From Candidatus Thorarchaeota archaeon MP11T_1 (GTDB lineage: Archaea > Asgardarchaeota > Thorarchaeia > Thorarchaeales > Thorarchaeaceae), in contig PJET01000064.1 in the NCBI GenBank assembly GCA_002825515.1, positions 1 through 10,500 on the forward strand: a stretch of 10,500 bases of DNA, in the 5' to 3' direction. The notes below the pieces were generated by a model. It was given only the letters and a program-made list of their open reading frames with translations, ran no database searches and was not told the origin of the DNA. This document shows positions 1-6,332 of the stretch, piece after piece (position 1 is the first letter of the stretch; each line of letters opens with the position of its first letter). A program made the position numbers and the translations under genes.

Positions 1-255
1 TCCGTGTCAGAAAAATGGCTTTCCACCCTCGAAAATCATGCACGAACTTACAACATGCCGGGTGTAGCAATGCAGGCCGCTTTGTTGAGGTCTGAAGCAT
101 TCAAGAGCCAAAATCAGCTTCAGGATGCGCGTGAAACGCTTCAACAGGCACTTGAATTATCTGACTCACCTGGAGTCATGACTCTGAGGAAAAAAATTGC
201 TACCCAAATTCAGGAGATTGATCGGCTTATGCATGATGAGGGGTTGATGTCTTGA
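1..255 (+). CDS. TPR-array paralog A, C-terminal fragment (5' cut by window edge)
   Basis: The frame is open from base 1 to the TGA at 253-255, and the real start lies upstream of the window. The 84 visible residues match the C-terminal ends of the next two proteins: an xxWLxxLE motif, then PG(V/I)xMQAALL(R/K)SE, a helical hairpin around QLxDAxxxLxxAL, then SPGVxTLRK and IQEI. This is therefore the end of a third paralog, not a small independent gene; the GTG at base 4 is an internal valine codon. The helix pair resembles a terminal TPR hairpin with a capping helix. The stop overlaps the TTG start of the next gene, and a GAGGGG ribosome-binding site lies in its last codons, so the two are probably translationally coupled. 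Function is unknown; TPR folds usually mediate protein-protein contacts. Confidence 0.85.
   Translation, partial: SVSEKWLSTLENHARTYNMPGVAMQAALLRSEAFKSQNQLQDARETLQQALELSDSPGVMTLRKKIATQIQEIDRLMHDEGLMS
238..254 (+). promoter_or_regulatory. Coupled ribosome-binding site and TTG start for paralog B
   Basis: GAGGGG at 238-243 is followed by an 8-base spacer and TTG at 252-254, which overlaps the upstream stop TGA (253-255). The purine-rich site lies inside the codons for the conserved Asp-Glu near the end of paralog A. The layout matches the paralog B/C junction, which supports TTG over ATG 261 as the start. Confidence 0.6.
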
Positions 256-1760
256 AGCCAATGGGGACCATCACCAAGTACTATCCATTCATCGATGAGG
301 AAACCAAGTCCATACTGAACTCTCTCATGGAGGAATCGAGTAGCTACTATGATTTTGTCCAGCGATTATGCGAAACTGTTCTTGAGAATGAGGTACCTGT
401 CAACCTAGCATATATCGCAGCAGTTCATGCTTGGTGGTGTAGGATAGAGGAAACTATGAAGTTAATTCAGGAGAAATACAAAGATGTACATTGGATCAAG
501 CCATGGGGGCATGCTCATACCTCTTTTGAGAGTGATCAGATACGTTTTCACGACAGCGTTGTTACAGCAATAGAGAACTTAACGCAGGAATCTGTTGATG
601 ATTGGATCCTGACAGAACTTCACCTCTTGCATGCACACTATCATTGGCCTATGTTTGGTGACATTCCAAGTCTACTTGAACCAGTCGAAAAGGCAAGAGA
701 ACTGATAGCTGCTAACTCTCTTCTGAGATGTTTTGAAGCCCAAGCCTATTTCTATGATGGATGGTCAAAAAGAGCTGAGGGGAACATAGATAGCTCAGTT
801 GCTACTTACAAAAGAGGCTTAGAGCTGGCAGAATCTCATGATGAATCCCTACACCGATACTTGAACCTGGGGGGTCTAGGAGATGTTTTGAAAAACGTCA
901 GTATTAAGGAAGCTGCAGCCCGATTCGAAGAGTCCTACTCTGTTGTTCAAGACCTTGAAGTGCCCTATCTTGAAGGTGAGGTTCTGCATGACTCGGGTCT
1001 TGTGTTTGAAGCAGCAGGTGAATACGATCTCGCTATGGCAACCTATCTTGAATCATTGAAAGCTTTTGCACTCAATGAAAGGGAAAACTACCAATTCGTG
1101 GATTTGGCAAGAGTCAATATATTAATGGGCGAGGGTCAGAAAGCACTTTTACTGATTGACAGGTATTGCGAATATGTTGAACCAATCGAAACCATAATAT
1201 GCCACCTTTTGAAGGCCTGGGCGTTAGCATCGACGGACAAGTTGGGTGATGCTGAACGTACTCTAGAATCTGCATACTCAATGATAATAAAATCCGGTTT
1301 AGAACCTATTTTGGGAGACTACTATCATATCTCAGGAGTAATCGAGCTCAGAAAGGGAAATTTCTTAGATGCAATAGGAACTATTGAAAAAGCGTGGAAA
1401 ATCGCAGAAAGAATGCCTTCGGGATTAAATCAAAATCTAGCTCTTCTTGATTTAGCACGAACTGAGATTTTACTTTCCAGTCAATCGAAAGATACAACGA
1501 AAATTGTTGCTCCAGGAGAGTGGCTTTGCAAACTCGAAACATATGCAAAAGAGCGAGACCTGCCCGGTATCAGAATGCAGGCTGCCTTACTTAAATCCGA
1601 ATTCTATCAGAAACATGGCCAACTCAAGGATGCTCAAGCAGTCCTTCGGGATGCATTGAATATCACCAACTCTCCAGGTGTGACAACCTTGAGGAAGAGA
1701 ATCACTGCCAAGATTCAGGAGATAGAAAGACAGCTTCATGATGAGGAGATCGTTTCATGA
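252..1760 (+). CDS. TPR-like repeat protein, array paralog B
   Basis: A 502-residue, probably cytosolic, all-helical protein with no signal peptide or membrane segment. Residues 1-86 form a conserved N-terminal block (KYYPFIDEE, then NEVPVNLAY and AxxAWWCR, ending WIKPWG) that I do not recognise. From about residue 110 to 470 it reads as TPR-like helix pairs, clearest at GEYDLAMATYLESLKAF (256-272), LGDAERTLESAY (331-342), GNFLDAIGTIEKAW (369-382) and GQLKDAQAVLRDAL (456-469). Residues ~420-492 are the conserved C-terminal block shared by all three paralogs. The TTG start at 252 is chosen because it occupies the same place as the ATG of the next paralog, gives the same KPMGTI N terminus, and has a GAGG motif starting 14 bases upstream in both cases; ATG 261 is the alternative. 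The stop TGA overlaps the next ATG. Likely role: a scaffold or ligand-sensing adaptor, by fold only. Confidence 0.9.
   Translation: MKPMGTITKYYPFIDEETKSILNSLMEESSSYYDFVQRLCETVLENEVPVNLAYIAAVHAWWCRIEETMKLIQEKYKDVHWIKPWGHAHTSFESDQIRFHDSVVTAIENLTQESVDDWILTELHLLHAHYHWPMFGDIPSLLEPVEKARELIAANSLLRCFEAQAYFYDGWSKRAEGNIDSSVATYKRGLELAESHDESLHRYLNLGGLGDVLKNVSIKEAAARFEESYSVVQDLEVPYLEGEVLHDSGLVFEAAGEYDLAMATYLESLKAFALNERENYQFVDLARVNILMGEGQKALLLIDRYCEYVEPIETIICHLLKAWALASTDKLGDAERTLESAYSMIIKSGLEPILGDYYHISGVIELRKGNFLDAIGTIEKAWKIAERMPSGLNQNLALLDLARTEILLSSQSKDTTKIVAPGEWLCKLETYAKERDLPGIRMQAALLKSEFYQKHGQLKDAQAVLRDALNITNSPGVTTLRKRITAKIQEIERQLHDEEIVS
1743..1759 (+). promoter_or_regulatory. Coupled ribosome-binding site and ATG start for paralog C
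   Basis: GAGGAG at 1743-1748, an 8-base spacer, then ATG at 1757-1759 in an ATGA overlap with the stop of paralog B. The site again falls in the codons of the conserved His-Asp-Glu-Glu tail. This indicates re-initiation or coupled translation along the array. Confidence 0.7.
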
Positions 1761-3274
1761 AACCGATGGGGACCATCGCAAAGTACTATCCCTTCATTGA
1801 TGAGGAAAGCAAGTCTATACTCGACTCAACCATGGATGATTCGAGTAGCTACAATGATTTTGTGCAGCAACTATGTAGTATAGTTCTCGAGAATGAAGTC
1901 CCTGTCAATCTAGCATATGTCGCTGCAGTTCAGGCTTGGTGGTGCAGATTTGAAGAGACCATGAATCGGATTCAAGAGAAATACAATGAAGTATTATGGA
2001 TTAAACCCTGGGGCTATTATCACGGGTCCATGGAGAGAGACCAAATACAGCAGCATGACGAACTAGTTGGCTCGATAGAAAAAGCACTCGACTGTTCTCA
2101 TGAGGATTGGATAGAAACAGAGCTTCATTTGCTTCACACGTTCTTTCATCATCCCTTTGGTGATGTCGAAAGTGTGCTAGAGCCACTTGAGAAAGCAAAG
2201 GTTTTGATTGATACACATCCTCAATTGAGGTGCTTTGAATCTCTCACCTATGCATTCGAGGGCTTGACAAAAGCGAGAGAAGGGGACATGAAGGGATGCC
2301 TTAGCGTCCTTCGAAAGGGTAGGGAACTTGCTGAAGAGTATGATGATACCCTATACAAGTACATGAACATGCTCCAAGAAGGAAACATGTTGAGACTCAT
2401 TGATGTTCAGAGTGCGACGTCAGTGTTCGAAGACCTCTATGACCTCGTTCAAGATTTGGATGTTCCTTATTATTTGTGTGAAGTCTTGAACGATTATGCT
2501 ATCGTGTTTGAAGCGAAAGGTGAGTTTGATCTGGCAATTTCAAGCCATTTTGAAATCATGAAGATTATGGGTGACCTTCGCCAAAGTGACACTTTTTGGA
2601 TACTACTTGCTCGCAACTATGCCACACTAGGTGATGGTCATCGAGCTCTTGAATGGATCAACAGAGGACTAGAAAGTTGTGGTCATCTAGACACTCCAAC
2701 AATGTACAATGTAAAAGCTTGGGCATTAGCATTACTAAATCGATTAGATGAAGCTGAGCAAACTCTAGAAATTGCACATTCATTGACAATCAAATCTGGC
2801 TTGGAAGTCCATTTGGGAAACTACTATCATGTTTCTGGAGTTGTCGAGTTAAAGAAGGGGAATTTTCTAGATGCCTTGGATCTTTTTGAAAAAGCATGGG
2901 AAATTACTGAACGCCGTCCCAGAGTTGACAGAGAGAATCGTTTGCTCCTTGATTTGGCTCAGGTCGAGATTTTGTTTGACAATCAATTAATCGATAGTTC
3001 TAAAGTTGTGGTCCCAGGAAAATGGCTCTCCAAGCTTGAGGCACACGCAGAAGAATATGATTTGCCAGGTATCAGAATGTATGCCGCTTTACTCAAGTCT
3101 AAGTTCTATCAGAAACATGACCAACTCAAAGATGCTCAGGCGACGCTCCTGGATGCATTAAATATCACCGACTCATTGGGTGTTAAGACCCTGAGAAAGA
3201 AGACAAGTGAAAGAATCCAAGAGCTTAATCAACTTCTGAGAGAAACAGAAGTGTCATCAAAGAAGAGGGGCTAG
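1757..3274 (+). CDS. TPR-like repeat protein, array paralog C (last copy)
   Basis: A 505-residue paralog of the preceding gene. Hand alignment gives about 68 of 86 identities over the N-terminal block, about 18 of 60 over residues ~161-220, and about 51 of 72 over the C-terminal block. TPR-like hairpins are visible at GEFDLAISSHFEIMKI, LDEAEQTLEIAHSL, GNFLDALDLFEKAW and QLKDAQATLLDAL. The ATG lies in an ATGA overlap with the previous stop, preceded by GAGGAG with 8 bases between it and the ATG. Unlike the upstream copies it does not end in HDExxxS followed by an overlapping start; it carries a short basic tail (SSKKRG) to a TAG. The next gene starts 79 bases on with its own promoter, so the array ends here. 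No catalytic residues are recognised; a binding or scaffold role is inferred from the fold only. Confidence 0.9.
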   Translation: MKPMGTIAKYYPFIDEESKSILDSTMDDSSSYNDFVQQLCSIVLENEVPVNLAYVAAVQAWWCRFEETMNRIQEKYNEVLWIKPWGYYHGSMERDQIQQHDELVGSIEKALDCSHEDWIETELHLLHTFFHHPFGDVESVLEPLEKAKVLIDTHPQLRCFESLTYAFEGLTKAREGDMKGCLSVLRKGRELAEEYDDTLYKYMNMLQEGNMLRLIDVQSATSVFEDLYDLVQDLDVPYYLCEVLNDYAIVFEAKGEFDLAISSHFEIMKIMGDLRQSDTFWILLARNYATLGDGHRALEWINRGLESCGHLDTPTMYNVKAWALALLNRLDEAEQTLEIAHSLTIKSGLEVHLGNYYHVSGVVELKKGNFLDALDLFEKAWEITERRPRVDRENRLLLDLAQVEILFDNQLIDSSKVVVPGKWLSKLEAHAEEYDLPGIRMYAALLKSKFYQKHDQLKDAQATLLDALNITDSLGVKTLRKKTSERIQELNQLLRETEVSSKKRG

Positions 3275-3312
3275 AAACTCCCATAATCTCCTGATCACTG
3301 GTCCAAAATATG

Positions 3313-3322
3313 TTTATTATAT
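3313..3322 (+). promoter_or_regulatory. TATA-like archaeal promoter for the surface protein
   Basis: TTTATTATAT stands out in the 79-base gap after the TPR array, with an A-rich stretch (CCAAAATA) just upstream that could hold the TFB-binding element. Its centre is about 37 bases before the ATG at 3354, which predicts a transcript start near 3343 and a very short leader. GTGAT at 3344-3348, five bases before the ATG, matches part of the archaeal ribosome-binding consensus GGAGGTGAT. Assigned by eye only. Confidence 0.5.
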
Positions 3323-3353
3323 CTTAACAGCAGCTATCATGAAGTGATTTGGT

Positions 3354-4040
3354 ATGAGATTGCGGAAACTAGCCTTTGCTATCGTAATAGTCATCACGAT
3401 GACAATGTTGAGCAGTTTGGTCTATATCACTCCAGTCATGGCCATTGAGCCTGATGAGATGCAAATCGTCTATGACTTTGACTCACAGACTCTCACAGTG
3501 AATGTTTCACATTTTTCTATAAACAAGAATGACATTATTGAAACAATAGGGATACTGAAGAATGACATCTTCTACATGAACAGGACTTACGAGAATCAGT
3601 CAAACAATGAGTGGGTTTATGATACGTTCAGCGTTTCAGCGGTTGTTGATGACAATCTTACAGTTACTGCGTTCTGTTCGAAGGGATACTCTCTAACAAC
3701 CTGGGTGGTTGTCACTTCCACAACTGCAACAAACTCACCCCCACCTGATACAACAACAACCACAACCACCACGGAACCAACCAACGGGATTGACTCTCCA
3801 GGAACGCCTCTGGGTGGAGAGATTGCTATTGTTGCTGGAATTGGGGTTGTTGTCTTCCTCATCGTATTCTTCGCTTGGCTTAACCCAGACAAAGTTCCAA
3901 GTGCTTTCAAACAACTCGGTTCACGAATAAGATCTGGAGTTAGTTGGTTTGGAGAAAAGCTGCGGGGCACATTTGCGTGGATGAAAGCAGGACTTGGCAA
4001 CCTACTTCAGCAAATCAAGTCCAAATCATCATCAAAGTGA
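3354..4040 (+). CDS. Single-pass surface protein with Thr-rich stalk and basic cytosolic tail
   Basis: A 228-residue protein whose layout is clear although its family is not recognised. Residues 1-30 are a signal peptide: basic MRLRK, a hydrophobic core, and a likely cleavage after VMA (28-30). Residues 31-125 are an extracellular, beta-rich-looking domain with four N-glycosylation sequons (N50, N76, N81, N101) and one cysteine (C108). A low-complexity stalk with eight consecutive Thr residues (133-140) and Pro/Gly follows. A transmembrane helix lies at about 157-176, then a 52-residue basic tail (177-228) with amphipathic-looking helical segments rich in Lys, Arg and Trp. Orientation is probably outside-N, inside-C. 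It has its own promoter and ribosome-binding site and is not coupled to the TPR array. It converges on the next gene with only 6 bases between stops. A small receptor or adhesion role is possible but unproven. Confidence 0.85.
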   Translation: MRLRKLAFAIVIVITMTMLSSLVYITPVMAIEPDEMQIVYDFDSQTLTVNVSHFSINKNDIIETIGILKNDIFYMNRTYENQSNNEWVYDTFSVSAVVDDNLTVTAFCSKGYSLTTWVVVTSTTATNSPPPDTTTTTTTTEPTNGIDSPGTPLGGEIAIVAGIGVVVFLIVFFAWLNPDKVPSAFKQLGSRIRSGVSWFGEKLRGTFAWMKAGLGNLLQQIKSKSSSK

Positions 4041-4046
4041 CCAAGC

Positions 4047-4832
4047 TTAGACTGTCGCTGTTTCCTGCATGAATTCAATTGTTCTATCGAACAAGTCATC
4101 TTTGTACTGATCATCGCTCATGATGGCATGTGGCGCTCCTTCAACCATGTACATTTCTTTTCTTTCGGATCCTAGACCATCGAAGATTCTCTGCGCACTG
4201 TCTTTTGACACTCCATTGTCAGCAGTCCCCTGAATAATGAAGGCAGGACAGGTCACATTACTGAGCGCCATCCTAAGACGTTTCAAAGCCTCATGTGCTA
4301 TGAGCCCAATACTAGTTGGGATCCATTCATACCCCACCCACCCTTTCTCTCGTAACCATTTGGGTGCTAGCGACTCGTGTCGCTCAGGAATGGCTCGCTT
4401 GAGAAGTGGAATCTTACTTATTATTGGAAGTAGCGGCAAAAGTCTATTCTGCACTGCATATGGAGCCGCCCATGTGACCACTCCACTGACCTCACTCCTC
4501 TCTGAAGCTGTAAGCAATGTAAGAACCCCTCCCATACTGTGTCCTACAATGAACACCTGTCTACAGGTTTCTAGAAGACGGTCAAGTCCCGAATAAGCAT
4601 CAGATAGCCAATCTTCAAGAGTGACTCCGTTGAGGTCCTCTGGTCTAGTTCCAAATCCTGTAAGTGATGGTAACCAGATGGACATTCCCGTTTTTTTGTG
4701 CAGGATGTCCGAAAACTCCTTTTGATCCCAAGCTGATCCTCCCCCTGCTCCATGGAGTATAAGACAACCTGTTGTGTTACCATCTATGAAAAGTGGTTCT
4801 GCCCCAGGCAAATAGTTGACCACGTTAACCAC
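4047..4832 (-). CDS. Alpha/beta-hydrolase, carboxylesterase or monoacylglycerol-lipase type
   Basis: A soluble serine hydrolase of 261 residues, close in length to compact bacterial carboxylesterases such as Est30. The oxyanion-hole motif is HGAGG (27-31). The nucleophile elbow is GHSMGG (97-102) with Ser99. The acid is probably Asp205 in GTADNGV and the base His235 in GAPHAI, so the full triad is present in the expected order. Residues ~125-175 would form the lid over the active site. Expected chemistry is hydrolysis of a carboxylic ester; the substrate cannot be read from sequence. The GTG at 4832 overlaps the upstream transporter gene by 8 bases. A second in-frame GTG at 4823 is better placed behind a GGTGG motif (4829-4833) and would start one base after the transporter stop, giving 258 residues. 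Either way it is probably co-transcribed with, and translationally coupled to, the transporter. Confidence 0.9.
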   Translation of the reverse strand: MVNVVNYLPGAEPLFIDGNTTGCLILHGAGGGSAWDQKEFSDILHKKTGMSIWLPSLTGFGTRPEDLNGVTLEDWLSDAYSGLDRLLETCRQVFIVGHSMGGVLTLLTASERSEVSGVVTWAAPYAVQNRLLPLLPIISKIPLLKRAIPERHESLAPKWLREKGWVGYEWIPTSIGLIAHEALKRLRMALSNVTCPAFIIQGTADNGVSKDSAQRIFDGLGSERKEMYMVEGAPHAIMSDDQYKDDLFDRTIEFMQETATV

Positions 4833-6180
4833 CTGCTTTGTGCTCTAGTTTCAGTGCTTCGAAATCAGGGTCGATGTCGATGTAACGAAGAATGAATGCA
4901 GCAATCAAGAGGAACGGTGCAAACACAGGTCCCCACCACATTAGCCCCGCGAGTTCTGATCCTGTCAATATGACTGACAGTTGCATGACGCCTCCAAGAA
5001 GTAAACTTGACGCTGCTTGGAACATATTCAGAGGTACGCCAATAAATCCAGTGTATATCCCTGAACGACTCTCTCCTGTCACAAGCTCATCTGCTTGTGC
5101 GATGTCCGCAGGGACAACGTAGCTCATGAGATAATAGATGGCCATTCCGGCTCCAATTGGAATGAAGAACAGTGTCGCTGCTAGAGTGTATCCGATAATG
5201 TCCCCGAGATTTCTTAGAATTGGAGTAATTGGTGTGAAAACAGCTAGCAGCAATAGTCCTATGATTAGAGACCGCCTCTTGCCCAACCTGCGAATTCCAA
5301 TCAACCAGAGATAGAAGAACACTATTGTTGAGCCTAACATCGCGAGTGCAGCTGGAGCCAGCGCACCAATAGAATCTAGAAACATCACTTGTTGAAGGAA
5401 TCCTACTAGAGACTGGTTTATTGCAATAAGAGTGAACGAGAGGAATCCCACAGCAAGTGTCCAGCCAACGAATGTTCGATTTCCCAATGCAACTCGGGTT
5501 TCATCACGTAGACTACGTGCTATGGGTGTGATTCCAGGTTTGGCACGTATTACAAGCATAGACGGCAACATGAAGATGAGAGTAATGCCACAGAATGTAA
5601 GCAGGAGGTTGAGGCCGGTCTCACTCAACTGCTCAGGGGGTCCTGCTACAAACAGCAGTGGGGTCATGAAACCCATGATTCCGCCTGCAGAGTCCGCAGC
5701 AAAATTGAATGTGTTCATGAATCCTGACACAAGCGGTCTCTCAGTATCATCAGTGATCTCAGGTAACCATGCCTGATGAGCAGTCATCACGAAGGCGTAG
5801 AAGAACTTGAACAGGCATAGAAAGACGAGATAATAGGAAAAGAGAACTAGTTCAAGTGCCGGGTTTGCTGTGTCAAGAAACCAGTTTGGTACGAATAGTA
5901 GGAATGCGGAAATCACTATGCCCGGTGTACCAATGATAACAAAAGGTCTTCTTCTGCCCCATCTGCTCTTTAGGGTGTCACTATAGTATCCTGTGAACCA
6001 ATGCGTCAATCCGATGACGACATAGGATGCTGCCAGTGAGATGCCATTCAGGAACCAGTTGAGCTGAAAGCTAGTCCCATAAACGTAGAACACCGTCATG
6101 GTGATCATGGTCATTAAAAAGGATGGACCAAATCTTCCCATTGAGTACCCGATCTTCTTTGGCAGAGAAAGCATTGGCAT
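4825..6180 (-). CDS. MFS transporter of the GPH (MFS_2) cation symporter family
   Basis: A 451-residue polytopic membrane protein with about 12 hydrophobic segments. The loop between helices 2 and 3 has the family motif A, GYYSDTLKSRWGRRRPF (64-80). Two further stretches point to the glycoside-pentoside-hexuronide:cation (GPH) branch: AWLPEITDDTER (137-148), matching the usual LPE(L/I)TxDxxER, and PADIAQADELVTGESRSG (357-374), matching the PDxxDYxExxTGxRxxG-like segment in the second half. Known relatives move sugars or glycosides with Na+ or H+; distant members have other substrates, so the cargo is left open. ATG 6180 is used; ATG 6174 is also possible, and neither has a clear ribosome-binding site, so the message may be leaderless or nearly so. 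It heads a two-gene unit with the hydrolase, which may act on what is imported. Confidence 0.9.
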   Translation of the reverse strand: MPMLSLPKKIGYSMGRFGPSFLMTMITMTVFYVYGTSFQLNWFLNGISLAASYVVIGLTHWFTGYYSDTLKSRWGRRRPFVIIGTPGIVISAFLLFVPNWFLDTANPALELVLFSYYLVFLCLFKFFYAFVMTAHQAWLPEITDDTERPLVSGFMNTFNFAADSAGGIMGFMTPLLFVAGPPEQLSETGLNLLLTFCGITLIFMLPSMLVIRAKPGITPIARSLRDETRVALGNRTFVGWTLAVGFLSFTLIAINQSLVGFLQQVMFLDSIGALAPAALAMLGSTIVFFYLWLIGIRRLGKRRSLIIGLLLLAVFTPITPILRNLGDIIGYTLAATLFFIPIGAGMAIYYLMSYVVPADIAQADELVTGESRSGIYTGFIGVPLNMFQAASSLLLGGVMQLSVILTGSELAGLMWWGPVFAPFLLIAAFILRYIDIDPDFEALKLEHKAGG

Positions 6181-6329
6181 CAGTTGTTCATTGTTTCAAC
6201 ATACTATTTAGCTTGCTGTTTTATAGTGGACATTGCAACAATCTATTTGTAGCTCGTCGAACTCTCACCACATAGCCCAATATTGATGAAGAATCCCAGA
6301 TATATCGTAGGGCTGGAGGTATATGCGCC
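6181..6329. other. Divergent intergenic spacer between transporter and aminotransferase
   Basis: This 149-base region separates two divergently transcribed units and is the largest gap in the window. On the minus strand it holds the transporter TATA candidates. On the plus strand, the aminotransferase ribosome-binding site is GGAGGT at 6315-6320. Weak TATA-like candidates for that gene are CAATATTG (6279-6286) and ATATAT (about 6299-6304); the latter is too close to the start to be comfortable with a ribosome-binding site in the leader. No strong operator palindrome, RNA gene or riboswitch-like structure was seen. Confidence 0.5.
6201..6226 (-). promoter_or_regulatory. Candidate TATA boxes for the transporter-hydrolase unit
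   Basis: Read on the minus strand, CTATAAAAC (6226-6218) lies about 42 bases before the ATG at 6180 and would give a leader of about 17 bases. A second AT-rich box, TAAATAGTAT (6210-6201), is centred about 26 bases before the ATG and would give a leaderless transcript, which fits the missing ribosome-binding site. I cannot decide between them by eye. Confidence 0.4.
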
Positions 6330-6332
6330 TTG
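6315..6332 (+). promoter_or_regulatory. Strong ribosome-binding site and TTG start of the aminotransferase
   Basis: GGAGGT (6315-6320) is followed by 9 bases and TTG (6330-6332) in the aminotransferase frame. An ATG at 6323-6325 is only two bases from the site and is in another frame that closes after about 24 codons, so TTG is the better start. Confidence 0.65.

Larger units (their letters stand above)
1..3274 (+). repeat. Tandem array of paralogous genes (at least 3 units of ~1.5 kb)
   Basis: Three homologous coding units follow each other without a gap. Units B and C start in phase 1505 bases apart (252 and 1757), and the 3' end of a further unit occupies 1-255. Conserved DNA lies at the unit starts (252-509 and 1757-2014) and unit ends (1-255, about 1509-1760, about 3011-3256). 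Conserved amino acids often use different synonymous codons, for example CCA/CCG at residue 3, CCA/CCC at residue 12 and ATC/ATT at residue 14, so the duplication, or any homogenising exchange, is not very recent. More units may lie upstream of the window. Confidence 0.85.

Noticed and set aside
1..3274. CRISPR-like or mobile-element explanation for the repeated DNA
   Set aside because: The repetition is long, diverged and fully coding in one frame; there are no short direct repeats with spacers, terminal inverted repeats or transposase.
3749..3775. ACA/ACC microsatellite-like stretch
   Set aside because: It encodes the eight-Thr stalk of the surface protein with mixed codons, so a low-complexity coding tract explains it.
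3617..4000. Open frame on the minus strand with a run of valines
   Set aside because: It is antisense to the surface-protein gene; the Val run is the complement of the Thr tract and no start signal or coherent domain is seen.
4237..4596. Plus-strand open frame opposite the hydrolase
   Set aside because: The opposite strand carries a full hydrolase with an intact Ser-Asp-His triad; this frame shows no recognisable protein.
4892..5776. Plus-strand open frames (4892-5122, 5432-5776) inside the transporter region
   Set aside because: Antisense shadows of a well-formed GPH transporter; no ribosome-binding site or domain.
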